A DNA stretch of 64,000 nt from Pseudomonas sp. ERMR1:02 (GCF_002277815.1 NZ_NKJI01000002.1:434001-498000); one strand, 5' to 3'; counted from the first letter of the stretch, positions 53,251 through 62,784 are shown. Notes: generated from the letters alone by a model not told the origin. Program-made: numbers and translations.

Positions 53251-53955
53251 ACCAAGAGGCCATACATAATGTATGCCTACTCCCTGCTGGACTAGCTATA
53301 GACCGAACATCACATTGCCATTCTTATGCATTCAAGCCGTTCCAGCCAGGGATACCAACGTAGAGGCCAACACTAATGATCAGCACGCTGGAAATCGAAA
53401 AGGGATCATAGCTTGTACTCTCTCACTGCCTGCGTTCCTGTTGATTTCGGAATCATCCCAAGCATGTACCCAATTTGACACGATCGCAGTGTTGGAGAAA
53501 TCGATGATCAGCCTCTTCTCTTCGACTTGAAATCATGTGGCTGTATCTTCAGCCCAAAATTTTCGAAACGATCGATTGAATGTCCCCAACCGGCCACTGG
53601 CCCAGTTGATTACTGGGTGCCTGGTCTCCCTGAAGGCCTGCCAGCAGCGCATTTTCAGCTACGATTCCTGAGAGAAGAAATGAGGCGCCGCCCCCCGATG
53701 ACTTCCGAAGGAGCCCAACTGCCCAAGGCCTGATCTTATGAAGATCAGCCATCAGCTCCTCCTACCAATCGGCTCAGCGATGTTGTCTATCGGAGGGTTG
53801 CTGGTTGGCATCACCTTGTAACAATTGAACCTGTGCGGTGACGTTTCTGACCCGAACCGGCCTGCCAATGCCACAGAGCAGGTTGAGCCAATAAAAATAA
53901 AAACAGATCAGCAAAAGGATATTGCAATGAAAGACACGCGAATTCCCATCAACCC
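53251..53955. other. Long non-coding stretch with repeat and small palindrome
   Basis: No convincing gene. CATACATAATGTATG (53263-53277) is a 7-bp palindrome with a 1-bp centre in the GGDEF promoter area. 53427-53485 is the second copy of the repeat at 45257-45315. A 27-codon hydrophobic frame at 53738-53821 (MKISHQLLLPIGSAMLSIGG, then LLVGITL) could be a tiny membrane peptide or the stub of a lost gene. Confidence 0.45.
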
Positions 53956-54189
53956 ATGGCCTGTCTCAACTTGGCTCTTGAACGTAACAACCAGCTTTTC
54001 AGCGAAGCACAAAGCTTGCGCTGCGCCGCCCTGAATATTCTTGATCGGCCGTACCTAGATACTGCAGCTTTCAGCCAGTACCAAGAAAAACGAAGACATG
54101 CCGATCTTAAATATGATGATGCCATCGAGCACCTGCGATTGCTCATGACGCAATACCACCCTCCCCGGCTCACTCAACATTTCCGATAA
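53956..54189 (+). CDS. Small hypothetical protein (77 aa)
   Basis: 77 residues, helical (LALERNNQLFSEAQSLRCAA; YQEKRRHADLKYDDAIEHLR). No family recognised and the ribosome site is poor, but composition and ending look coding. It precedes the AraC-type regulator by 65 bp on the same strand. Confidence 0.45.
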   Translation: MACLNLALERNNQLFSEAQSLRCAALNILDRPYLDTAAFSQYQEKRRHADLKYDDAIEHLRLLMTQYHPPRLTQHFR

Positions 54190-54254
54190 CATAAGGCCGT
54201 TGATTTCGCATGAGCGGCCAGGGATGCCTGATTCAACAGGGAGATGGGATCGTC

Positions 54255-55285
54255 ATGTATAAAATGAGTGCAAGCCATGCCAGCGTGCTGGTGAACATAC
54301 TTTCGGCGCAAGGATTGGATGTCGACGGTCTGTGTCAGGAGGCTGGGCTTGATGTAAAACTCGCATCTATTCCGAGTTCATTCTGCGAACGAAGCACTAT
54401 CTACCGCCTATGGGATCTGGCGGCTCAGGCCTCCGGCGATCCAGACATTGGTTTGAAGTCCACCGAGAGCTTCCATCCGGGCATTTTCCGGATTGTCGCC
54501 TATACCATGATGTCCAGTTCGAACCTGAAAAAGGCATTCGACCGACTGGTTCATTTTAGCCCGTTGATCGGCACGGGTTTCACTTTGTTCGTCGTCCAGG
54601 AACAACAGCATTACCGCCTGGTCACGATCGATCATCATCAGCGCGGCTCGATCAAACCCCGGCAGTACACCGATGCCAGCCTCGGAACGCTGTTAGGTGT
54701 CTATCGCTGGCTGAGCGGTGACAAATCGCTAAGACCGCTGAGTGTGGAATTTAGCTATCCCCAACCGAGAGACATCCTCGAGCATCAACAGCTGTTTGGC
54801 TGCGAACTGCGTTTCGGGGCGGCCTATGACAGCATCCTGTTCAATGGTGAGGAGCTGCTGCGTCCTTGAGCATGGCCAACGAGGGGCTGGCCAAGCTCCA
54901 TGATAGTTATGCCAACGCTCAGCTTGACCTGTTAAATGACTCCACCATGGTGTGCAGGATTCGTGCGCTGATCACCGAACGCTTGAGTCAGGAGCAAAGA
55001 CAGTACCAATGTGATATGGAATCGATTGCCGCCGCACTGAATATCAGCAAGCGAACTTTGCAACGGGCACTGGAGAAGGCGGGCACGCAGTTCACGGATA
55101 TCCTGAACTATGTGCGCCAGCAGCTGGCCGATTTCTACCTGCGTCATTCCCATTTCAATATGCAGCACGTGACTTTCCTGCTCGGGTTTCACGACCACAG
55201 CAGTTTCCACAAGGCCTGCCTGCGTTGGTTCGGCATGACGCCCGGTCAGTATCGAGTCAGCCAATCATCGTTAGAGGCCAAATGA
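54255..55285 (+). pseudogene. AraC-family regulator (Arabinose_bd-like N-terminus), one frameshift
   Basis: About 344 codons. The first frame (54255-54869) is the N-terminal Arabinose_bd/OruR-like domain (SILSAQGLDVDGLCQEAGLD-like spacing, LKSTESFHPGIFRIVAYTMM). The second (54866-55285) carries two HTHs: MESIAAALNISKRTLQRALE and VTFLLGFHDHSSFHKACLRW, then FGMTPGQYR. They join by adding one T in CCTTGAGC near 54868 (LLRP-LSMANEG). The start at 54255 is preceded by GGGAG. Probably functional if the shift is an error; target unknown. Confidence 0.82.
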
Positions 55286-56006
55286 ACACCTACATAAGAT
55301 TTCTATTTGTGATGCCATAAATGCCCTTTGGCAACCTATCGTTCCCTAATGCTCAGACACAAATCTATGCCCTCTATCGCTGTCTGTAGCTTCTGCCGAA
55401 GCAGCGGGAGTTACCGTGGCTCCGACAACTAGCGGTGATGAACCAACAATTGAATTCATACTCACGGCCATTGACGATTTGATAAAGGAAATCGATCTTG
55501 CGCTAAGGTAACAGTAAGTTTGTCAGCCGGAGGGATTGTCCAAACAGACGGCAATAGCCGATATCGGCATGTGTATGTCGAGATCCGGAGGATGAGCTGT
55601 CAGGCCCGGAGTGAAGGATACGTGGTTGCCGAGTAGAAAAAACAAAGCCCCGGAGGTTCGCGTCTCCAGGGCTTCTATTTTCGTCTCCATCTCTTAATGG
55701 TTAACGAACGTGGGTAGGACACTACCAGCGTCGTTTTGATATTTCACTACGATTTTTGATAAACGTGTTCGAGAAACGTGCGTCCTTTAGCCGCAGCAGG
55801 GTTTAGGCTTGCAAGCGATCAGCTGGCCACAGAGTTGAAGAACTATTAGCAGAAAAGACGTGACTCGCAGGCGAAGCGAGCCGGACTCGTCGATTTATGG
55901 TGAGACGCGACCAGCCTCATCTGGCCTAGCTTCCTGCAGCAGAAAACAAGGTTTTAGCCCGGCCTCGTTGGCCCGAAGGAGCGACGAATAAAAGCCTCCC
56001 ATACGA
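55286..56006. other. Non-coding stretch with a hairpin and one tiny frame
   Basis: An imperfect terminator-like hairpin at 55646-55673 (AGCCCCGGAG / CTCCAGGGCT), flanked by A-rich and T-rich DNA. A 31-codon frame with GTG 55416 (GCGGGAG upstream; EFILTAIDDLIKEIDLALR) to 55511 may be a micro-gene or a relic. Nothing else recognised. Confidence 0.4.
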
Positions 56007-56222
56007 TCACGCGAGCTTTATGGCTCCGCCCTGGATATCGTCACGCGCCGATCGTAAGTCAATAGCGTCCTGGTTGAGCCGGTGAATCATGTTGAGCAAC
56101 CGTTGACGAAGCACCTCGTCTTGAAGCTGCTCTGCTGCGCGCATCACATCAAGCGCTGCTACCTCATTATTTGCTGCAACGGAGTCGAGCAGCTTGCGCA
56201 TGCTTCTTGATGGCCGATTCAT
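56007..56222 (-). CDS. Small hypothetical protein (71 aa)
   Basis: 71 residues from the ATG at 56222, with AAGGGA 6-7 bases upstream. Helical: SRSMRKLLDSVAANNEVAAL, then EVLRQRLLNMIHRLNQDAID. It looks like a Pseudomonas-restricted small protein; function unknown. Confidence 0.6.
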   Translation of the reverse strand: MNRPSRSMRKLLDSVAANNEVAALDVMRAAEQLQDEVLRQRLLNMIHRLNQDAIDLRSARDDIQGGAIKLA

Positions 56223-56637
56223 CGCCAATCCCTTAGGTTTCGATGGCGCGAATTATATGGCTGGAATGTTGCGTCAGTGTTTCAGCAGCAAAAACGGATG
56301 TTTAGTCGCTCGTTCTGGCTCATTTGGCGCGATCCGAGGGACGGCCTTAAGAGCGGATCCGTAGCTAAGCGGCCCGTTCCAAAGCATCCAGCAATCCAAA
56401 AATCCCGTGATAGCGTATGCCGAGGAACCAAATGGACGATAGGGACTGAAGCCTCGTGAGATCCGCGCATCTTGACGTAACTGCTTAAGTAAACCGGAAG
56501 CAGAGGCAAACTTTCGGCCACTCGCGACGCCTCACTTAGCCATATTAAATGCTCCCTGATTAATACCTGCTCTACGAGCATCACATTTGAGAACTTCATG
56601 TGCCCGTGAGTCCTACATCCGCAGCAATCTCGGTCGC
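56223..56637. other. Intergenic stretch around the ParA relic
   Basis: Apart from the relic at 56420-56560 no gene is seen between the 71-aa gene and the CBS-domain gene. Confidence 0.4.
56420..56560 (-). pseudogene. ParA-family ATPase relic (C-terminal part)
   Basis: Encodes VAESLPLLPVYLSSYVKMRG followed by SHEASVPIVHLVPRHTLSRD. This is the C-terminal block of orphan ParA proteins (LPVLPVYLSSSVKMRESHxxxxPxIHLDPRHKL). It begins where the ParA relic at 1492-1874 loses similarity, and lies on the opposite strand. Upstream and downstream residues do not match the family. Confidence 0.6.
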
Positions 56638-57077
56638 TTAATGTCCGCGAATATAGTGTTCCAGTTGTCGGATCAGGTCGGCCTGTTCGACGATGGCTTC
56701 TTTCACCAGATCCCCAATCGACAAGAGGCCAATCAGTTGATCACCTTCCACAACCGGTAAATGACGCAGATGACTGTCGGTCATGACCATCATGCAACGC
56801 TCTATGCTTTGCTGACTGTCTGCCGTCACGACGGGAGCGCTCATGATGGCCCGGACTGGCGTACCGACCGAAGATCGCCCCTGTAGAACGACCTTGCGGG
56901 CATAGTCGCGTTCGCTGACAACGCCAACCACTTGCCCATCCTCTATCACAGGTAGAGCCCCACATTCTTTTCAGCCATAATCTTCAGCGCTTCATACACC
57001 ATCTGATCTGGCGAGATGCTATGTACCTGTTGGTTTTGCAAGACCTTCAGTTTCAGCAATTGTGCGGCTGTTTTCAT
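56638..57077 (-). CDS. CBS-domain protein (one frameshift)
   Basis: About 146 codons, two CBS domains. 57077 starts MKTAAQLLKLKVLQNQQVHS with GGAG upstream and the first CBS continues MVYEALKIMAEKNVG. After adding one G to a GGGG run near 56955 the frame becomes ALPVIEDGQVVGVVSERDYA. The second CBS follows: MSAPVVTADSQQSIERCMMV and HLPVVEGDQLIGLLSIGDLV. CBS pairs bind adenine nucleotides and regulate partner proteins. The shift is likely a homopolymer error. Confidence 0.85.
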
Positions 57078-57112
57078 GAACGGCTCCGATGCTAATTTCG
57101 AATAAAAAAAGC

Positions 57113-57147
57113 AAAAAAACGCCTGAAACCATTCGGTTCCAAGCGCC
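57113..57147 (-). terminator. Intrinsic terminator (minus strand)
   Basis: GGCGCTTGGAACC / GGTTTCAGGC imperfect stem around GAAT, followed by seven T on the minus strand. It sits 22 bp after the stop of the 54-aa gene at 57169-57333. Confidence 0.75.
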
Positions 57148-57168
57148 TTTGCCTGTTTTTCTGCAGTG

Positions 57169-57333
57169 TTAAAGCCAGAGTTCTCTGTCTGAGGCACGAA
57201 TGCTATTCATGGCCTGTTCGGCCCATCGATCATCATTGACCGAGTGAGGTGCCCAGAGGAATACGCGGTAGGTAAACCTGATATGGATCTTGCAGCCTTT
57301 GTGCCAGCCGGGAGCAGAGACACTCCATCCCAT
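57169..57333 (-). CDS. Small hypothetical protein (54 aa)
   Basis: 54 residues, too short for usual cut-offs: MGWSVSAPGWHKGCKIHIRF, then YRVFLWAPHSVNDDRWAEQA, ending RASDRELWL. AGGAG lies 12 bases upstream, a long spacing. A strong terminator follows immediately, which supports it as a real transcription unit. No family recognised. Confidence 0.45.
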   Translation of the reverse strand: MGWSVSAPGWHKGCKIHIRFTYRVFLWAPHSVNDDRWAEQAMNSIRASDRELWL

Positions 57334-57969
57334 GTGGAAGTCAAAGCTCCTGAGCTATAGATGGTTATGACGGTGGCATCGATCCAACCGAGGTTCAGCG
57401 GGTCGAGCAGACGTCCCGCTAAAGCGAATCGCCGAGGTCAACAAACGGATGAGGTTGAGCTATGGGAGGCGAAAGTCCATCGCGCTGCTTTCGACTGGTG
57501 CACGTTCTTATGCACGGAGCTTTACAACAGTGCATGTCCTAGTTGACGCCTTGGTTTTAATGACGGGCAAACGAAGAGTTGAACATGCAGCCCACACTCA
57601 TATACAAATCCCCCTTCGACAATCACCAAATCGTGAGCCAGGCCTTGCCTGAAGGGTCGAGCCCAAATGACGGCTGCTTCCTTTATCAACCTCGTAACTG
57701 AGCTATGAGCATGCCAGTGACTTGAACCGATTTGGACACAATCTCCCTCTCACCGCTGATGATATCTACCAGGTACTGAAGGACGTCGTGCTTGGGCAGG
57801 CTCCTCCTCATTCGGGCGGACGCATCGATGGCTCATTTGGTTGCAACTGAAAACCATAGCAATCCTCTACCACCATAGGACTAAAATTCCGAAACGTTCC
57901 CCGCAAAATGACAGGAGTTGTCTAGTCTGGAGTCAGACCATAAACCGGTTCCGAGCAGGAGTTTTTCAA
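57334..57969. other. Non-coding stretch
   Basis: No gene, repeat or structure recognised. A plus-strand frame ending at 57360 (DLAAFVPAGSRDTPSHVEVK) is antisense to the 54-aa gene and is less likely. Confidence 0.4.
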
Positions 57970-58290
57970 ATGCCTATTAAAGGGTTCGACGCACTCACTC
58001 AAAGACTTAAACAATTGGCTGAAGACGCAGAGGCTTTTGACGGAACGCACTCCGTGCCTCTCTCGGAAGCCCTTACGCATAGCTTTCTCTCGGAGCACAG
58101 TCGTTTTACCAGCGCCGATGATTTTCTCGCAGCCGGTGGTTTTGAACTCGAATCGGTCGATGACTTTAAAGCTATGCCCGAGGAAATGCTGGACGCTTAT
58201 GTCCAATCGGAAACCTCTTTTTCTTCTTGGAAGGAGATGTTGGGTGCTGCAATGCAGCTTTGGACGAAGAAACGACTTGGGCTTTTGTAG
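57970..58290 (+). CDS. Phage-type hypothetical protein (106 aa)
   Basis: 106 residues from the ATG at 57970 with AGGAG 8 bases upstream. It reads MPIKGFDALTQRLKQLAEDA, then GTHSVPLSEALTHSFLSEHS and SWKEMLGAAMQLWTKKRLGL. This layout is one I associate with small phage/island proteins of unknown function. Soluble and helical. Confidence 0.65.
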   Translation: MPIKGFDALTQRLKQLAEDAEAFDGTHSVPLSEALTHSFLSEHSRFTSADDFLAAGGFELESVDDFKAMPEEMLDAYVQSETSFSSWKEMLGAAMQLWTKKRLGLL

Positions 58291-58615
58291 CGATCGCGCT
58301 GTCCCCTTCTAAAACGAACTCACTTAAGCTTGGGAAAGTGGACAGTCTGGCAACACCGAGAAGAAATGAGATAGCCGCAATGCGCTTCCTTGAAGCAGTC
58401 ACGGAAGGCAAAACTGTGGAGCGCCTCGCCCAAAGGTACATCACGTAAAAACGTGAGCTCGAGCCGGGGCCCTTGAAATTCGGTAGCGCTACGGCCAAAA
58501 CAATCCGAGCGTTAGTGAGCTAGAAACATATCTCGGTATTATTTTCTCATAGAGGCTATAGGCCTCTACGGATGAGCTACCATAGCGTGACGGTGTTTTT
58601 TTTCAGGAGGAGATT
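58291..58615. other. Intergenic stretch with promoter-proximal hairpin
   Basis: TAGAGGC / GCCTCTA inverted repeat (58552-58570) about 45 bp before the next gene's start, possibly regulatory. A frame ending at 58448 (NEIAAMRFLEAVTEGKTVER) looks protein-like and may be the tail of a lost gene. Confidence 0.4.
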
Positions 58616-59049
58616 ATGCATCGATTGGTGAAGCCATCGGATTATGTTCTTCAGACTGTAATGGACAAAGCGGTTTACATCCTTCCTTGGGAACGGCGAC
58701 ATTGTTCCGGAAATCCTACGGATGAACCCGAGAAAGGCGCCCTGCTCTATAACAAATACATCCGGAATTTCATACATGGTGTAACACAGCGAACACCAAG
58801 TGAACGAATAACTGAAATTGCGCAATCGTGTCTGGCGTTAGCCGGAGAGCCTGCTAGGCGTTGGCAGATGATTTGTCTGCGGCCTACCTGGGCCGATACA
58901 GCTTTGCGATCGCTGACATTTCAAAATACGATGCTGAATCGAAAGAATTTCGAGGCGACCTAGCGATCTGCTCTGACGAAATTAAAAAGCTGCCAGCGAA
59001 TCTCGTGATGGCTTTGCGAGCACGAGCTGCAGGACTCTTGTTACGCTGA
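58616..59049 (+). pseudogene. Hypothetical protein, one frameshift
   Basis: Strong ribosome site AGGAGGAG before the ATG at 58616. The first frame (MHRLVKPSDYVLQTVMDKAV, ERITEIAQSCLALAG) continues after a one-base shift near 58855 in ADDLSAAYLGRYSFAIADIS and EIKKLPANLVMALRARAAGL. Together about 145 codons. No family recognised. Confidence 0.6.
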
Positions 59050-59175
59050 CGTCTGGGATATCTTACATCGGGGACAGGACTACCATTAGTTAGGTCTTGA
59101 CCTGCTCCCCCTCATGCGCCGACCCTTGTTGACCTGTTAGCTCTGATGCTCCGAGTCCATCATTTGCCATGGCAC

Positions 59176-59415
59176 TTACGCACAGCTCGTTTTGCGCGCC
59201 GCCATTTCAATCCTGAGTCTGCCGATCAAATTTGAAATTGCCCGACTAGACGTGAGATCCGATGCCAACACGTCGGGGACAAACAGTTCTACACGGCCAG
59301 AAACAGGCTCAACCATCTTGATCAAAATTGACCCTTTGGGGTTCACGGAGCACGTGCAGGAGCGAGGTAATAACGCGCTCTCAATAATATGTCGGAGCTC
59401 AAGAGCGGAAATCAT
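59176..59415 (-). CDS. DUF1652 protein
   Basis: 79 residues of the DUF1652 family: MISALELRHIIESALLPRSC, then VNPKGSILIKMVEPVSGRVE and SSRAISNLIGRLRIEM. The family is known essentially from Pseudomonas, which supports the host assignment. Function unknown. Confidence 0.8.
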   Translation of the reverse strand: MISALELRHIIESALLPRSCTCSVNPKGSILIKMVEPVSGRVELFVPDVLASDLTSSRAISNLIGRLRIEMAARKTSCA

Positions 59416-59551
59416 AAGGTTCGTCCGAATGAGAAATTTCTTCTCATTCTTGACTATGAAACCAAGTAGTCAAGAAACGCACCGAAGCTGATTCACGACC
59501 AATTGTTTCCCCTACCCCTGGCATCGAGCTGTCGCAGTAGATCCTCTTGCT

Positions 59552-59871
59552 TTGTGTACTGCATCTCCCCAGTTTGATGGTGTGGGTGCAATGGTGCAGG
59601 ACATCGGTCGTGAAGAAGTGCGAGCAATCTTAGTAGATACAGTCCCCTGCGTGTTTATTGATCGCGTCGCTCAGAGTTGCTCGACGAGGCTCGAAAGACA
59701 TTCGCCTCATTCGGCCTCGGTGAACGCTACATCATTGAGTCGGGCGGCAAGTGTTATCTGATCAGCTGGATAGGTGATCATGACAACGATCACTGCGCCT
59801 GTTGCTCACCGGGTGGGGGGATGGAAGTCACGACGCGCTGTCATAAATTGTCGCAGCTCAGCCCTGCATAA
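59552..59871 (+). pseudogene. Hypothetical small protein in two frames
   Basis: A likely coding end, 59677-59871 (LLDEARKTFASFGLGERYII, CYLISWIGDHDNDHCACCSP), appears to continue an upstream frame (DIGREEVRAILVDTVPCVFI) after a shift near 59670. Cys/His clustering (HDNDHCACC) could bind metal. No family recognised. Confidence 0.4.
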
Positions 59872-59934
59872 TTGTTGAAATCATGAAGTCATACCGGTAC
59901 TCCTAGGACACTAATTTTTTGCAGGGAATGCACC

Positions 59935-60168
59935 ATGCACGCAAGATTCAGGGTCATCGAGACCACCAGACGGGACGATGGCATTAAGCAATATCGGGTT
60001 GTAGATCTCGTTGAGGGTGGCTCAGCTAGCAAGCATGGTGTGTTCAAGGTCAGGGTGGAGGCAGACGATGTTTGTTCGCTCCTGAACGCTGAACATCCAC
60101 GTCAGATTGGCGTAGGTCGTGCGCTGGGCCTACGATCCACTGGTTCAGCAATGCCAGGCGCCGGATAA
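59935..60168 (+). CDS. Small hypothetical protein (77 aa)
   Basis: The ATG at 59935 has AGGGA 8 bases upstream. The N-terminal 55 residues look natural (ARFRVIETTRRDDGIKQYRV, VDLVEGGSASKHGVFKVRVE). The last ~20 (VGRALGLRSTGSAMPGAG) look like a changed frame. Function unknown. Confidence 0.5.
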   Translation: MHARFRVIETTRRDDGIKQYRVVDLVEGGSASKHGVFKVRVEADDVCSLLNAEHPRQIGVGRALGLRSTGSAMPGAG

Positions 60169-60236
60169 CTTTGTAAGACTGCTGAATGCCTATAGCGCAG
60201 TCATGGACTACTGCTCCGAAGTACGTTTTGAAGGCG

Positions 60237-60434
60237 CTACAGGTTAAGCCGCTGACACTCAGCCTCGGCTTCTTCTCTGTTTTGATAGGTAGTCTTAAGG
60301 CGATGCTTTTCCTCATTATCGTAGAGGTTGAAGCCTATCGGAGCGGTCTGAGAGTAGAAGCGCGATCCGTCACGCATGGATCCTGTTTCTGTAGGGATTG
60401 CAGGCACAATTACAAATCTCGAAATCATCTTCAT
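60237..60434 (-). CDS. Small Pseudomonas hypothetical protein (65 aa)
   Basis: 65 residues from the ATG at 60434, AGGAG with 5-base spacing. It reads MKMISRFVIVPAIPTETGSM, GSRFYSQTAPIGFNLYDNEE and ends REEAEAECQRLNL. A pattern I know from small Pseudomonas proteins of unknown role. Confidence 0.65.
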   Translation of the reverse strand: MKMISRFVIVPAIPTETGSMRDGSRFYSQTAPIGFNLYDNEEKHRLKTTYQNREEAEAECQRLNL

Positions 60435-60534
60435 GCCCTCTCCTGAAACCTTACTATTCGCGGCTACACGGCATCGCAGTAAGCGATCTTCATTTTTCCG
60501 ATAACCAACACGAGCCCTAGGAACGGTTCGCATC

Positions 60535-60668
60535 TTTTGTAGAAGCGCAGCTGAAAAAAGCGCGGATCAGCTAACGTTGCACAGAACGTTCGTGGTGCAT
60601 TAGTGACCATCAGCAGGAACGAAGAGTTCATCAATTTGACTCTCGCGGTGCTTATGGCGGCGGGATAA
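60535..60668 (+). pseudogene. Decayed paralogue of the 69-aa protein at 44896
   Basis: The last 35 codons read ANVAQNVRGALVTISRNEEF, then INLTLAVLMAAG before the stop at 60666. This matches AENVRGALEAIDRNEEFIKL, TLAVLMAPE of the gene at 44896-45105. The front is out of frame and no start is left. Confidence 0.6.
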
Positions 60669-61017
60669 GCCGCATTCAAGGATATGGGCAACTCGAGTGT
60701 CAAACTTTTGGTGGGACATCCGAAGGGCAAGTGCTCATTCAGTCTCGCCATTAAATAATACTCGTCAAGGAGCGTGCTGAAGCATTCACAACCAGTTCTT
60801 TCTAACCCAAAGCAAGCCCGCTTCGTAACAGGCACCGGTGGAGGGTGGCGGATCTTTCACTTTCTAGCTAAGCGTCAGATGTGCTTGGAGACAATCGACG
60901 ATGATGTCGTGGCATGGCAAGTCTTGATCGAGACAGCGTCGCGCTATTCGCACAGCCCTACCCTGGCAGGTACGTTGCACGTGACGACCCGCGCTGTGGG
61001 ACTCGACCTCCGTTTTT
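60669..61017. other. Intergenic stretch between converging units
   Basis: No gene or terminator recognised; it lies between the relic and the 3' end of the ABC exporter. Confidence 0.4.
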
Positions 61018-62784
61018 TTACGAGCTATGAGATGCCAACGCCTGCGCTTGCCATAACGTCTTGAACGGCCCATCGCGCTTGAGTAAATCTTCAGGAATAC
61101 CGTCCTCGACGATCTGCCCTTCGTGAAGAACGATGATGCGGTCAAAACTCACCACGGTTGAAAGACGGTGAGCAATCGCGACCACCGTCCGCCCGCGCAT
61201 CAATGCCGTCAATGCAGTCCGGATGACCGACTCTGTTTGGGAATCCAGCGCTGACGTCGCTTCGTCCAACACCAGAATCGGTGCGTTTTTAAGAAAGGCC
61301 CGAGCCAGGCCGAGACGTTGACGCTGACCACCGGAAAGCCGCGCGCCACGCTCACCAATCAATGTTCCGTATCCATGGGGCAAGGCACGAATAAACACAT
61401 CGCAATAGGCTTGCCGGGCTGCGCCGAAGACATCGTGGTCAGCGGCTTGTGGTTGACCATAGGCGATGTTCTCGAAAATGCTGCGATTGAACAGCGCCGC
61501 TTCCTGCGGAACGACGGCAATTTGCCGTCGGAGGCTGTCCTGGCTGACCGAGCGAATGTCGCGGTCGTCAATCAGGATGATTCCACTGCGCACATCATCC
61601 AGGCGTTGCAGCAAATGGATCAATGTCGATTTGCCTGCGCCGGATGCTCCGACCACCCCAACGGTTTGGCCCGCCGGGATGTCCAGAAACAAGTGCTTGA
61701 ACACGTCGCGGCCATCGGAATAGCTGTAACTGACATCGATGAATTTGATACTCCCGCGCGGGGCCTGCATTTCTTCCGGCGTGTCGGACAAGGCATGAGG
61801 CTGAACGATGATGCGTAATGTCTCGGCGATATCCCCTAGTTGCTGCGAGGTGTCGACCAGCGCCAGTGCCAGATCCCGAGAGCCATGCAAAATGCGGAAA
61901 GTAAGTGCGCTGATCATCACCACATCACCGGCGGTGATGCCTGTGTCGCGCCAGAGGCTAATCGCCCAGATGAGCATGCCGCCAGCCATGAATGATAGAA
62001 AATATCGTGCAACAGACGGGCTTTTCCAGATAGATCCAGCTGCGACGCTGGGCTCTAGCTTCGACGCCGATGGCGCGCTCAAGCCTCTGACGCTCCCGGT
62101 TACGAGCGGAGAATGCCTTGATCGTCCAGACGTTGGAGACCAAATCGACAATCTCTCCCCGACCCGCGCCGATTGCGAAGCAAAGTCGATATGCCGCGCG
62201 CGCCCACGGATACCAAAAAAGGTAATCATCAGGCCTACAACAATCACGCATGCGATCAACGCGCCAGCCATGCCGATGCTTACCGTACACAGCACGATCA
62301 CTGCACCGAGGAAATCGACACATGGCGGGATAATCTTCCACGCCAACCCACCGTAGATCGAACCTGCCGCCGCACCCGCCGATGAGATTCTATTAGCCAG
62401 TGCGCCGGCGAAATGCTGGGAAAAATAGCGCATGGGGTGGCCCGTGAGATGGCTGAATAGATCTACACGCAGATCAGCGCAACTAGCGACCACTGTACGA
62501 CATCCCAGCCAGCCGCCTAGCCGCCAGAAGATGTTTTCCAGGACAATCAAACCGATGAATAGACTGAAAGGCCACCAGAGATGAGCGCTGGCCCGGTCAC
62601 CCAGAGTCATCACATCCACCAGCAATTTCATGCCGTATTGCACGGCCACTGCGCAGCTGGCTGCACCAACCACCAGAAACAGCATCACGGAGAAATGCCA
62701 GGGACGCCGACGAACATAGCGCCAGAGAAACGCAACTGGCTGATCGGCTAGCGGCTCCTCTTCGATCACGTCTTCACGTTCCAT
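61018..62784 (-). CDS. ABC exporter half-transporter (two compensating frameshifts)
   Basis: 588 residues from the ATG at 62784. An N-terminal membrane domain with about six helices (FSVMLFLVVGAASCAVAVQY, FSLFIGLIVLENIFWRLGGW) is followed by an ATPase domain. The ATPase motifs are Walker A VGASGAGKSTL, Q-loop VPQEAALFNRS, signature LSGGQRQRLGLARA, Walker B ILVLDEATSALD and His in IAHRLS. It resembles MsbA/lipid or glycan exporters. Between about 62010 and 62155 the frame is wrong: another frame there gives the natural EIVDLVSNVWTIKAFSARNR. One lost G and one extra C therefore cancel out. The gene overlaps the upstream hydrolase gene by 11 bp. Confidence 0.85.
   Translation of the reverse strand: MEREDVIEEEPLADQPVAFLWRYVRRRPWHFSVMLFLVVGAASCAVAVQYGMKLLVDVMTLGDRASAHLWWPFSLFIGLIVLENIFWRLGGWLGCRTVVASCADLRVDLFSHLTGHPMRYFSQHFAGALANRISSAGAAAGSIYGGLAWKIIPPCVDFLGAVIVLCTVSIGMAGALIACVIVVGLMITFFGIRGRARHIDFASQSARVGERLSIWSPTSGRSRHSPLVTGSVRGLSAPSASKLEPSVAAGSIWKSPSVARYFLSFMAGGMLIWAISLWRDTGITAGDVVMISALTFRILHGSRDLALALVDTSQQLGDIAETLRIIVQPHALSDTPEEMQAPRGSIKFIDVSYSYSDGRDVFKHLFLDIPAGQTVGVVGASGAGKSTLIHLLQRLDDVRSGIILIDDRDIRSVSQDSLRRQIAVVPQEAALFNRSIFENIAYGQPQAADHDVFGAARQAYCDVFIRALPHGYGTLIGERGARLSGGQRQRLGLARAFLKNAPILVLDEATSALDSQTESVIRTALTALMRGRTVVAIAHRLSTVVSFDRIIVLHEGQIVEDGIPEDLLKRDGPFKTLWQAQALASHSS

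Noticed and set aside
53263..53277. Second dif site at the CATACATAATGTATG palindrome
   Set aside because: It lacks the XerC/XerD arms; only a short AT-rich palindrome is shared.
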